Shown in pieces: positions 6,318 through 13,545 of a DNA stretch of 21,763 nucleotides. The notes beneath the pieces are model-generated. The model was not told the DNA's origin and searched no databases. It was given only the letters and a program-made list of their open reading frames with translations. The DNA is from Candidatus Arcticimaribacter sp. (lineage in GTDB: Bacteria; Bacteroidota; Bacteroidia; Flavobacteriales; Flavobacteriaceae), in assembly GCA_011526275.1 (NCBI GenBank), contig WTJP01000027.1, forward strand, positions 1-21,763, written 5' to 3'. The position numbers and the translations under genes are program-made. Position 1 is the stretch's first letter; the number at the start of each line of letters is the position of its first letter.

Positions 6318-8759
6318 TTAAGAACCGCACATTAAACAATCATCGTCTTCGCTTTCACGCGATTGTTGTAGCATGGCTTTTAATTCTTCTGGTGTCAATG
6401 GCTCTACAGGCACTGCCGCAGGTTTAGCTGCATCAGTAGTACTGGCAGTAGATGCTTGTGCAACAGCAGCTTCAGGAACTGCAGCCTTTTCTTTATTGCT
6501 TAAAGTAAATTTAATCGCATCTACAGCCGACTTGGTACGGAGGTAGTACATTCCCGTTTTTAAGCCCGATTTCCACGCATAGAAGTGCATAGAGGTAAGT
6601 TTAGCCATGGTGGCACCCTCCATAAAGAGGTTAAGCGATTGCGATTGATCGATGAAGTAACCGCGGTGGCGTGACATGTCGATAATGTCTTTCATACTCA
6701 TTTCCCAAACGGTCTTGTACAATTCCTTAATATCAGCAGGAATGCCTTCTATATGTTGTACCGATCCATTGGCGCGCATTAATTCCTGCTTCATGTCCTC
6801 GGTCCAAAGTCCTAGCTCCACCAAGTCTTCTAGCAAGTGTTTGTTTACCACAATAAACTCACCAGAAAGTACTCGTCGAGTATAAATGTTTGAAGTATAA
6901 GGCTCAAAGCATTCGTTGTTTCCAAGAATCTGTGAAGTTGAAGCCGTGGGCATAGGCGCTACTAATAGGGAGTTTCTAACCCCGTGTTTTTTCACTTGTT
7001 TGCGCAATGCAGCCCAATCCCAACGTCCACTAAGCTCTTCGTCTTTGATTCCCCATAAGTTGTGTTGGAACTCCCCTTTTGAAATTGGAGAGCCTTTATA
7101 ACTTGAGTAGGGCCCATCCTTTTCCGCTTCCTCCATAGAGGCAGTTACGGCAGCAAAATAAAGGGTTTCAAAGATATCTTGGTTCAAGTCTTTTGCTTCT
7201 TGCGAAGTAAAAGGTAGGCGCAATTTGATGAAAGCATCGGCCAAACCTTGCACCCCAAGTCCTACCGGACGGTGACGCATATTGGAGTTCTCTGCCTCAG
7301 GGACCGGATAATAATTACGGTCGATTACGCGGTTCAAGTTCTTTGTTACTTGCTTGGTTACACGGAAAAGCTCGTCGTGGTCGAAGGCACCGTCTTTAAT
7401 GAACATGGGCAAGGCAATAGAAGCCAAGTTACACACCGCTACCTCATCGGGAGAAGTGTATTCCATGATCTCGGTACACAAGTTAGAAGAACGAATGGTT
7501 CCTAGATTCTTTTGATTTGATTTACGGTTAGCCGCATCTTTATAGAGCATGTAAGGCGTACCGGTTTCAATTTGCGACTCGAGTATTTTTTCCCATAACT
7601 CGCGTGCTCGAATGGTCTTACGCCCTTTTCCTTCGCTTTCATATTTGGTATAAAGGGCTTCAAACTCTTCGCTGTGGCAGTTGAATAGGCCTGGGCATTC
7701 ATTTGGACACATTAAGGTCCATTCGGCGTCAGCTTCCACACGTTTCATAAACAAATCGGGAGTCCACATGGCGTAGAATAAATCACGTGCACGCATTTCT
7801 TCTTTCCCGTGGTTTTTCTTTAAGTCAAGGAAATCAAAAATATCGGCATGCCATGGTTCTACATAAATGGCAAAAGACCCTTTGCGTTTTCCTCCACCTT
7901 GATCTACATAGCGCGCAGTATCGTTGTACACACGCAACATGGGCACTATTCCGTTAGAGGTTCCGTTGGTTCCGGCAATGTAAGACCCGGTAGCACGCAC
8001 GTTGTGAATAGACAATCCTATTCCACCAGCCGATTGTGAAATCTTAGCGGTTTGCTTTAGGGTATCGTAAATTCCATCGATGCTGTCGTCTTGCATGGCC
8101 AAAAGGAAACAAGAAGACATTTGTGGTTTTGGTGTTCCCGAATTAAAAAGGGTTGGTGTCGCATGGGTGAAATAGCGTTTTGACATCAACTCGTAGGTCG
8201 ATAATACATTGTCGATATCATCCATGTGAATCCCAACAGAAACACGCATGAGCATGTGTTGTGGGCGCTCTACAATTTCCCCGTTCAGTTTGAGTAAGTA
8301 AGAGCGTTCTAATGTTTTAAAACCAAAAAAGTCATAGCCAAAGTCACGGTTGTAAATGATGCTTGAGTCTAAAACATCTTTGTGCTTTTGGATGATTTCG
8401 TACACCTCATCAGAAAGTAGTGGTGCATCTTTCCCTGTACGTGGGTTGACATAGTTGTACAGGTCGGTCATGGTATCAGAGAATGACTTCTTGGTGTTTT
8501 TGTGCAAGTTGGAAACCGAAATACGTGCAGCGAGTTGCGCATAGTCCGGGTGTGTAGTCGTCATGGTCGCCGCAATCTCTGCTGCGAGGTTGTCGAGTTC
8601 AGAAGTGGTTACCCCGTCATACAGCCCTTCAATAACACGCATGGCAACGCGAACTGGGTCTACTAATGGGTTGAGATCATAGCAAAGTTTTTTAATTCTC
8701 GCTGTGATTTTATCGAACATTACGGGTTCCTTTCGCCCGTCTCTTTTGACTACAAACAT
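6318..8759 (-). CDS. nrdA: Ribonucleoside-diphosphate reductase, class Ia, alpha (large) subunit
   Basis: The 813-residue protein reduces ribonucleoside diphosphates to deoxyribonucleotides, using a radical supplied by NrdB. An N-terminal ATP-cone (about 1-90, starting FVVKRDGRKEPVMFDKI) suggests dATP/ATP activity control. Catalytic residues are all present: redox pair Cys217 (SSCFLLAM) and Cys443 (AVCNLASIAL), thiyl-radical Cys428 with Asn426 and Glu430 (SNLCTEI), and the radical-relay pair Tyr738-Tyr739 (GMYYLRT). The end holds the shuttle dithiol Cys808 and Cys811 (DDCLMCGS). Between the barrel and that dithiol lies an Ala/Pro/Thr-rich linker (about 757-795) that serves as the swinging arm. 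There is no intein or intron, although nrdA is a common target. It is the second gene of nrdB-nrdA, 71 bases after nrdB, with a hairpin in the gap and a terminator downstream. Confidence 0.98.
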   Translation of the reverse strand: MFVVKRDGRKEPVMFDKITARIKKLCYDLNPLVDPVRVAMRVIEGLYDGVTTSELDNLAAEIAATMTTTHPDYAQLAARISVSNLHKNTKKSFSDTMTDLYNYVNPRTGKDAPLLSDEVYEIIQKHKDVLDSSIIYNRDFGYDFFGFKTLERSYLLKLNGEIVERPQHMLMRVSVGIHMDDIDNVLSTYELMSKRYFTHATPTLFNSGTPKPQMSSCFLLAMQDDSIDGIYDTLKQTAKISQSAGGIGLSIHNVRATGSYIAGTNGTSNGIVPMLRVYNDTARYVDQGGGKRKGSFAIYVEPWHADIFDFLDLKKNHGKEEMRARDLFYAMWTPDLFMKRVEADAEWTLMCPNECPGLFNCHSEEFEALYTKYESEGKGRKTIRARELWEKILESQIETGTPYMLYKDAANRKSNQKNLGTIRSSNLCTEIMEYTSPDEVAVCNLASIALPMFIKDGAFDHDELFRVTKQVTKNLNRVIDRNYYPVPEAENSNMRHRPVGLGVQGLADAFIKLRLPFTSQEAKDLNQDIFETLYFAAVTASMEEAEKDGPYSSYKGSPISKGEFQHNLWGIKDEELSGRWDWAALRKQVKKHGVRNSLLVAPMPTASTSQILGNNECFEPYTSNIYTRRVLSGEFIVVNKHLLEDLVELGLWTEDMKQELMRANGSVQHIEGIPADIKELYKTVWEMSMKDIIDMSRHRGYFIDQSQSLNLFMEGATMAKLTSMHFYAWKSGLKTGMYYLRTKSAVDAIKFTLSNKEKAAVPEAAVAQASTASTTDAAKPAAVPVEPLTPEELKAMLQQSRESEDDDCLMCGS

Positions 8760-8791
8760 GCACTTTTGGTTTAAATGATTTTATTTTGGTT

Positions 8792-8809
8792 GAGGAAGTA
8801 GGCTTCCTC
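8792..8809 (-). promoter_or_regulatory. Intercistronic hairpin between nrdB and nrdA
   Basis: A 7-bp perfect stem GAGGAAG / CTTCCTC (8792-8798 with 8803-8809) encloses a 4-base loop. On the minus strand it lies between the nrdB stop and the nrdA ATG, about 32 bases before that ATG. What follows is AACCAAAATAAAA, not a T-run, so it is not a normal terminator. It could be an mRNA processing or stability site that sets the NrdA to NrdB ratio (inference). Confidence 0.5.
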
Positions 8810-8830
8810 GAGCTAGCGGGAATGTTGCTC

Positions 8831-9808
8831 CTAGAAGTCGGCGTCGAAACTAATCTTCGTTTCTTGCGATTCTTGGTTCAACACACCTGCTTTTTGATAT
8901 TCAGAAACACGCTTCTCAAAGAAGTTGGTTTTTCCTTGTAGGGAAATCATGTCCATGAAATCAAATGGGTTAGTCACATTGAATTGCTTTGGGCAGTTCA
9001 ATTCGACCAACAAACGGTCGGTAACGAATTCTAGGTACTGGGTCATCAACTTGGCGTTCATTCCAATCAAGCTTACGGGGAGTGACTCTGTCACAAACTC
9101 GCGCTCAATTTTAAGGGCGTCCAAGATGATTTCTAGAATACGTTCAGTAGGCACTTTGTTGATTAGGTGGTGGTTGTGTAGGTGAACGGCAAAGTCACAG
9201 TGCACCCCTTCGTCACGAGAGATCAGCTCGTTAGAGAACGTTAGCCCAGGCATTAAACCGCGTTTTTTCAACCAATAAATAGAACAAAAAGCACCTGAAA
9301 AGAAAATTCCTTCCACCGCTGCAAAGGCGATGAGACGCTCGGCAAAAGATTCTGACTCAATCCACTTCAATGCCCATTCCGCTTTCTTTTTGATCGCAGG
9401 GAAAACTTCAATGGCACGGAAGAGCTGGTCTTTTTCTGCCTCGTCTTTCACATAGGTGTCGATCAAAAGGGAATAGGTTTCAGAGTGGATGTTTTCCATC
9501 ATAATCTGGAAACCGTAGAAAAACTTAGCCTCAGAATACTGTACTTCGTTTACGAAGTTTTCCGCTAAGTTTTCGTTTACAATCCCGTCGGAAGCAGCAA
9601 AAAACGCAAGAATGTGTTTGATGAAGTATTTTTCATCGGCGTTTAACTTGTCGTTCCAGTCGGTTAGGTCTTGGTGTAGGTCGATTTCTTCAGCTGTCCA
9701 AAAACTCGCTTCCATTTTCTTATACCACTCCCAAATGTCATGGTGTTTGATAGGGAAAATTACAAATCGGTCTTTGTTTTCTTGAAGAATCGGTTCTACA
9801 GCTGCCAT
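8831..9808 (-). CDS. nrdB: Ribonucleoside-diphosphate reductase, class Ia, beta (small) subunit
   Basis: The 325-residue protein carries the di-iron centre and tyrosyl radical. Expected ligands are present in order: Asp74 (AASDGIVNEN), Glu105 and His108 (MMENIHSETY), Glu166 (AAVEGIFFSG), Glu200 and His203 (RDEGVHCDF). The radical tyrosine is Tyr112, in the IHSETYSLLIDTY context that closely matches eukaryotic R2 proteins, so this is the eukaryote-like class Ia branch common in Bacteroidota. The extreme C-terminus, ISFDADF, is the flexible tail that docks on NrdA. It is the first gene of the pair and is transcribed with nrdA. Its 5' leader contains several inverted repeats, and I found no clear NrdR box. 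The radical Tyr is present, so it is not a class Ic or Tyr-less variant. Confidence 0.98.
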   Translation of the reverse strand: MAAVEPILQENKDRFVIFPIKHHDIWEWYKKMEASFWTAEEIDLHQDLTDWNDKLNADEKYFIKHILAFFAASDGIVNENLAENFVNEVQYSEAKFFYGFQIMMENIHSETYSLLIDTYVKDEAEKDQLFRAIEVFPAIKKKAEWALKWIESESFAERLIAFAAVEGIFFSGAFCSIYWLKKRGLMPGLTFSNELISRDEGVHCDFAVHLHNHHLINKVPTERILEIILDALKIEREFVTESLPVSLIGMNAKLMTQYLEFVTDRLLVELNCPKQFNVTNPFDFMDMISLQGKTNFFEKRVSEYQKAGVLNQESQETKISFDADF

Positions 9809-9959
9809 AATTACGTCATTTAGAATTTCTAGATTGTTTTTGTTCTAACAAAGATTTAAAAATGCCGTCAGAAATGAAAGGGGTACTTATTCACAATGCC
9901 CTCTAGTTTTTAACATTTTAGGGCAAAAACAGGGAAATTAAACTGCGCTTTAATTTAAT
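9809..9959 (-). promoter_or_regulatory. nrdB upstream region with weak -7 box and inverted repeats
   Basis: This AT-rich stretch must contain the nrdB promoter. The best -7 candidate on the minus strand is AATCTTTG (9849-9856), one base off TAnnTTTG, about 40 bases before the ATG. Two inverted repeats are visible: TAGAA-T-TTCTA (9821-9831) between that box and the ATG, and TGCCCT / AGGGCA (9897-9902 with 9920-9925) upstream. Either could be an operator. No NrdR-type box pair was seen. Confidence 0.35.
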
Positions 9960-9986
9960 ATAAAAAACTGATAAACAGTTTTTTAT
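9960..9986 (-). terminator. Terminator of the DUF3109 gene
   Basis: A perfect 11-bp inverted repeat (9960-9970 with 9976-9986, core AAAAAACTG / CAGTTTTTT) with a 5-base loop lies 32 bases past the DUF3109 stop. On the minus strand the downstream arm supplies a six-T run. The stem is AT-rich, so termination may be partial. No plus-strand gene precedes it. Confidence 0.6.
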
Positions 9987-10018
9987 CCCGATTTATCCTT
10001 TGGAAAGCCCCGTGTTTC

Positions 10019-10597
10019 CTAGGACGTCAAATTGCCTCTTTCTTGCGCTACTTGCTCGAGGGTTGCGTACCATGCTTCGCCAAATTTTCGAATCAAAGCT
10101 TCTTTGACAAATTGATAAACGGGCAGCTGAAGTTCTTCCCCCAAAGCACATCCTGAATCGCAAATTTGCCAGTGGTGATAATTGACCGCAGCAAACTCGG
10201 AATATTGCTGCACCCGAATGGGGTATAAATGGCAGGAAATGGGTTTTTTCCAATCGATTTTTCCTTCCCGGTGAGCTTTTTCTATACCACAAGCAGCATT
10301 GCCTTTAGCGTCGAAAATAGTGTAGACACATTCTTTCCCGTCGATGATAGGAGTTTCCCATTCGCCATCTAAACCTTTTACAAACAAGCCTTGCTTTTCT
10401 ATTTCTGCCAAGCCCTTTTCATTTAAATAGGGGGCAAAGGCATCAAAGTGTTTTTCCAACAAAGCCAACTCGCTTTCTTCAAGGGGTGCTCCGGCTTCTC
10501 CTTCCACACAACACGCCCCTTTGCACTTTTGAATATTACACACAAATTCTTTCTCCAAAAGGTCGTCAGACACCAAAGTGTTTTCAATCTGCATCAT
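10019..10597 (-). CDS. DUF3109 family cysteine-rich protein
   Basis: The 192-residue cytosolic protein has nine cysteines in a conserved-looking pattern: Cys20, Cys25, Cys29-Cys30 (FVCNIQKCKGACCVEGEAG), Cys90, Cys103 (AACGIEKA), Cys122 (KPISCHLYPIRV), Cys146 and Cys150 (ICDSGC). The family is related to YkgJ-like zinc or iron-sulfur chelate proteins; the pattern strongly suggests a bound metal, but its function is not established. The length is normal for the family. Two ATG codons stand next to each other (10597 and 10594); a perfect -7 box only four bases upstream may start the transcript at or next to the first. It is a single-gene unit: its own promoter, its own terminator, and the divergent MarC gene upstream. 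Confidence 0.9.
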   Translation of the reverse strand: MMQIENTLVSDDLLEKEFVCNIQKCKGACCVEGEAGAPLEESELALLEKHFDAFAPYLNEKGLAEIEKQGLFVKGLDGEWETPIIDGKECVYTIFDAKGNAACGIEKAHREGKIDWKKPISCHLYPIRVQQYSEFAAVNYHHWQICDSGCALGEELQLPVYQFVKEALIRKFGEAWYATLEQVAQERGNLTS

Positions 10598-10601
10598 AGT
10601 T

Positions 10602-10609
10602 CAAAGATA
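10602..10609 (-). promoter_or_regulatory. -7 promoter element of the DUF3109 gene, almost touching the ATG
   Basis: The minus strand reads TATCTTTG, a perfect TAnnTTTG, followed by only four bases (AACT) before ATGATG. With the usual distance from this box to the transcription start, the mRNA would begin within a few bases of the first ATG. No well-placed TTG is seen at -33. Confidence 0.55.
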
Positions 10610-10654
10610 GTTTTTTTGAGGGCGATAAATGCCTGTTAACAAAGAGAATTAGAG

Positions 10655-10662
10655 TACTTTTA
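10655..10662 (+). promoter_or_regulatory. Possible -7 element of the MarC gene
   Basis: TACTTTTA matches TAnnTTTG except for the last base and ends 20 bases before ATG 10683. No -33 TTG is found at proper spacing, so this is a weak call. Confidence 0.3.
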
Positions 10663-10682
10663 CACTTTAAATAGGATTTAAA

Positions 10683-11255
10683 ATGGGATTTGATTTAAAA
10701 GAAATTGCGACCGCTGGAATGGTTTTATTTGCTGTGATCGACATCATTGGCAACATCCCCCTAATCATCAATTTGAGAGAGAAGGTGGGACACATTCAAT
10801 CAGAAAAAGCTTCGATCGTTTCTGCCGTTATCATGGTAGGATTTCTCTTTTTAGGAGAAGAGATCCTTAAGCTTATTGGTATCGACACCAATTCATTTGC
10901 CATTGCTGGTTCGTTCATTATTTTCTTCTTGGCCATTGAAATGGTCTTGGGAATCGACTTGTTCAAAAACGATGAACCCGACACCGCATCTGTTGTGCCT
11001 TTGGCTTTCCCCATGATTGCAGGAGCAGGTACCCTTACCTCCTTGCTCTCCCTTCGTGCCGAGTATCACGTGATCAACATCATTATTGCCATCGTCCTAA
11101 ATATCATAGTAGTGTATGTAATTCTAAAATCGTCTCAAAGAATTGAGACTCTTTTGGGGCGTTCAGGCATCAACATTATTAGAAAAGTATTCGGGGTTGT
11201 TTTGCTGGCTATTGCCGTAAAACTCTTTACCACCAACATCCAACAAATATTTTAA
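10683..11255 (+). CDS. MarC family (UPF0056) integral membrane protein
   Basis: The 190-residue protein has about six hydrophobic segments and the family hallmarks: an N-terminal FAVIDIIGNIPLI segment, FAIAGSFIIFFLAIEMVLGI in the middle, and VVPLAFPMIAGAGTLTSLL, which matches the conserved P(L)xxPxxxGPG-type loop of MarC. The MarC name comes from a locus once linked to multiple antibiotic resistance in E. coli, but that link has not held up, and transport substrate is unknown. The length is typical. It is the first of two plus-strand genes, 10 bases before a small membrane protein, and is read divergently from the DUF3109 gene. Confidence 0.92.
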   Translation: MGFDLKEIATAGMVLFAVIDIIGNIPLIINLREKVGHIQSEKASIVSAVIMVGFLFLGEEILKLIGIDTNSFAIAGSFIIFFLAIEMVLGIDLFKNDEPDTASVVPLAFPMIAGAGTLTSLLSLRAEYHVINIIIAIVLNIIVVYVILKSSQRIETLLGRSGINIIRKVFGVVLLAIAVKLFTTNIQQIF

Positions 11256-11265
11256 TCGTTACGCT

Positions 11266-11472
11266 ATGAAGAATTTTTTACGCATTATGGGCGTTGTTGC
11301 CTTGGGAATGATGGTGTTTAATGCAACCATTATCGATTGGGAAAACCCGCTAGAAGGCGACAGCACTGTAGCTGTTATTGGGGTGCTGGCTTCCGCCTCG
11401 GCCTTATTGTTGTTGTGGATTTTATTGATTTCCCTCAAAATTCGCGCAAAACAAAAGGGAAAGAAGTTTTAA
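11266..11472 (+). CDS. Small two-helix membrane protein downstream of MarC
   Basis: The product has 68 residues with two predicted membrane helices (about 4-22 and 35-57), a short acidic loop between (DWENPLEGDS), and a basic tail (KIRAKQKGKKF), so the C-terminus is probably cytoplasmic. It begins 10 bases after the MarC stop, which indicates co-transcription and possibly a partnership with MarC. I recognise no family. Its TAA stop shares the palindrome TTAA (11469-11472) with the stop codon of the convergent protease gene. Confidence 0.8.
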   Translation: MKNFLRIMGVVALGMMVFNATIIDWENPLEGDSTVAVIGVLASASALLLLWILLISLKIRAKQKGKKF

Positions 11473-13055
11473 TCTAAGGGGCGGGTTCTTAGCTCATTTA
11501 AAGCCTTTTGCACAAACTCATCTTGTTGGTGAAGTATACTTAATCGGGTGGCTTCGTCAAAAAGCTGTAAACCCAAATAGGACTGAATGGCCACTTTTGC
11601 CAGCTCGGTATCCTCTAACTTCAAAGGAACTTCTTCGGCTTCAATATAATTTTCAAGGGCTTCTAACCAACGAAGGTCGTCTTGTAAAGGTTGACCAACA
11701 AATGCTTCTCGGTTGATATTTTTGAATTCATTTCTTCTTTTATCGAGTTCCGTGAACACAAAATGATTGATGACGTTGGAACGCAAGATATAATTGCTCC
11801 ACTCCTCGTCTAAACTGGCCTTGTTCTCCAAATATATGTCGGGGACGATTCCCCCTCCTCCATAGACTGTTCTTCCGTTAGGGGTGGTAAAAGCCAAAGA
11901 GTCGTTTTGGGGTATTTTCTCACTATCGGCCATTTCTCCGCTGTGGTAACGTTCACGCACCTCGTCAAAATAGGCCTGCTTCCCTTGATCGAAAGGACGT
12001 TGAATGGAACGCCCTGTTGGGGTGTAGTAGCGAGCAGTGGTTAGTCGAATGGCTTCTTGTTGTCCCAAGGGCATTTGTTGTTGCACCAAGCCTTTTCCAA
12101 AACTGCGCTGCCCAACGATCCATGCGCGATCGTTGTCTTGCAAGGCTCCTGCAACTACCTCACTGGCAGAAGCTGATTCCCCGTTTATTAAGATATACAC
12201 CAAGCCCTCTTCAAAAGCACCATCGGCAGTGGCATAGGTGGTTTCACGTTCGCCTTGATTGCTTTCGACCGTTACAATTCCCTTTCCTTCAGCTAAAAAA
12301 GTATCGGCAATGGCTTCAGCTGCTTCTAGGTAACCCCCTGGGTTGTTACGCAAATCCAAGATGAGTTTGGTCATCCCTGCGGTTTTTAAAGCGCGAATAG
12401 CCGTTTGGAATTCATCGTTGGTGGTTTCGGCAAAACGGTTGATTTGGATATAACCTACCTCCTCCTCAATCATATAGTGCTCTACTGATGTGATGGGAAC
12501 GGCAGCTCGGTCAAAAGTCAACGCAAAATTTTCTTTACTCGAAGGGCGATAAACCGCCAAATTAACTTCTGTTGCTTCTTCCCCGCGAAGGGTATTGACA
12601 ATATCCTGACTAGACAATTGCTTTCCGTACAAGGTGTCTTGGTTGGCGATCAAAATGCGATCGCCTGCTAAGATTCCAGCGGTCTTACTTGGACCACCGT
12701 CCAGTACCCGCACCACATTAACGGTGTCTTCTACCATAAAGAAACTCACCCCTATCCCCACGAAATTGCCTTTCATGTTTTCGTTCATCCGGGCCAACTC
12801 TTCTTTTGGAATGTAGAAAGAGTGGGGATCTAAACGTTCGATTAAGTCTTGAATAACTTCTGTAGCCAAACTATCGGTGTCTATTTGATCGACATAATAG
12901 CGATCCAAATAACGCAGGAATTGGCTTAACTTTTGGTTACCGCTTAAAGGAGTGCGTGTAACATTTTGCACCAATTGTTGGTTGCTCCCTATCATAAAGC
13001 CCAAGACCATGGAAAGCAAAACAATCACCCATAAATAGAAGGAAGAGTTTTTCAT
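11469..13055 (-). CDS. S41 family carboxyl-terminal processing protease with PDZ domain
   Basis: The 528-residue protein has an N-terminal membrane anchor or uncleaved signal (about 7-25, YLWVIVLLSMVLGFMIGS), placing the body in the periplasm. A PDZ domain follows (about 85-165), then the peptidase core. The Ser/Lys dyad is visible: Ser296 in NGESASASEVVAGAL and Lys321 in RSFGKG, 25 residues apart as in plant and bacterial CtpA enzymes. LILDLRNNPGGYLEAA is the conserved strand before the active site. The C-terminal region (about 410-528) is a helical extension seen in Bacteroidota members. It should trim or degrade periplasmic proteins from their C-termini. Its ATG overlaps the stop of the dCMP deaminase gene by four bases (ATGA), so translation is likely coupled. 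Confidence 0.95.
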   Translation of the reverse strand: MKNSSFYLWVIVLLSMVLGFMIGSNQQLVQNVTRTPLSGNQKLSQFLRYLDRYYVDQIDTDSLATEVIQDLIERLDPHSFYIPKEELARMNENMKGNFVGIGVSFFMVEDTVNVVRVLDGGPSKTAGILAGDRILIANQDTLYGKQLSSQDIVNTLRGEEATEVNLAVYRPSSKENFALTFDRAAVPITSVEHYMIEEEVGYIQINRFAETTNDEFQTAIRALKTAGMTKLILDLRNNPGGYLEAAEAIADTFLAEGKGIVTVESNQGERETTYATADGAFEEGLVYILINGESASASEVVAGALQDNDRAWIVGQRSFGKGLVQQQMPLGQQEAIRLTTARYYTPTGRSIQRPFDQGKQAYFDEVRERYHSGEMADSEKIPQNDSLAFTTPNGRTVYGGGGIVPDIYLENKASLDEEWSNYILRSNVINHFVFTELDKRRNEFKNINREAFVGQPLQDDLRWLEALENYIEAEEVPLKLEDTELAKVAIQSYLGLQLFDEATRLSILHQQDEFVQKALNELRTRPLD

Positions 13056-13483
13056 ACCTCACTCTTTTCTAATGGGAAATGCTGCACCTCAACGCCTGCT
13101 TTTTTTAGGAATTCAACCCCCGAAAGGTCTTTGTAGGCGGTGGCATAAACCACCCGTTTGATGCCCGACTGGTGAATGAGCTTGGAACATTCTTTACAAG
13201 GAGAAAGGGTGATGTAGAGGGTAGCCCCTTTGCACGATTGGGTTGAAGCTGCTACTTTTAAAATGGCATTGGCCTCGGCATGCAAGACGTACCATTTGGT
13301 TTCATAGTTATCGTCTTCACAAATATTTTCAAAACCGGAAGGGGTGCCGTTATAACCGTCAGAGATAATCATGCGGTCTTTTACAATGAGTGCCCCCACT
13401 TTTTTTCGTTCACAATAAGACAATTGACCCCACACTTGGGCCATTTCTAGATAAGCGCGGTCGTATTGTGCTTGTTTCTCCAT
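13052..13483 (-). CDS. dCMP deaminase family protein (cytidine/deoxycytidylate deaminase, zinc-dependent)
   Basis: The 143-residue enzyme has the complete zinc deaminase signature: His68 and catalytic Glu70 (LHAEANAI), and Cys96 and Cys99 (SPCKEC). The N-terminal part (AQVWGQLSYCERKKVGALIV, YNGTPSG) matches the dCMP deaminase / ComEB group rather than cytosine or tRNA deaminases. It would convert dCMP to dUMP for thymidylate synthesis. Cellular role therefore links to ribonucleotide reductase, though nrdBA lies about 4 kb away in another unit. It overlaps the S41 protease start. A minus-strand TATCTTCG at 13491-13498, one base off the -7 consensus, may be its promoter, with the leader only a few bases long; otherwise it is read from the flavoenzyme gene 62 bases upstream. 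Confidence 0.93.
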   Translation of the reverse strand: MEKQAQYDRAYLEMAQVWGQLSYCERKKVGALIVKDRMIISDGYNGTPSGFENICEDDNYETKWYVLHAEANAILKVAASTQSCKGATLYITLSPCKECSKLIHQSGIKRVVYATAYKDLSGVEFLKKAGVEVQHFPLEKSEV

Positions 13484-13545
13484 AGCTAGACGAAGATATT
13501 GATTTTTGTTTGCTTTAAGGCGATTGGAAACTACTTCCCACCCAA

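Noticed and set aside
8792..8809. Terminator between nrdB and nrdA
   Set aside because: No T-run follows the stem on the minus strand and nrdA needs to be expressed with nrdB.
6318..9808. Intein or group I intron in nrdA or nrdB
   Set aside because: Both reading frames are of normal length and continuous through the active-site motifs where such elements insert.
12017..12364. Open frame of 115 codons on the plus strand inside the S41 protease gene
   Set aside because: It is antisense to the conserved catalytic region of the protease and its translation is compositionally odd; a shadow frame.
13500..13545. Terminator between the flavoenzyme and dCMP deaminase genes
   Set aside because: Only a 6-bp stem with a G-T pair and no T-run was found.
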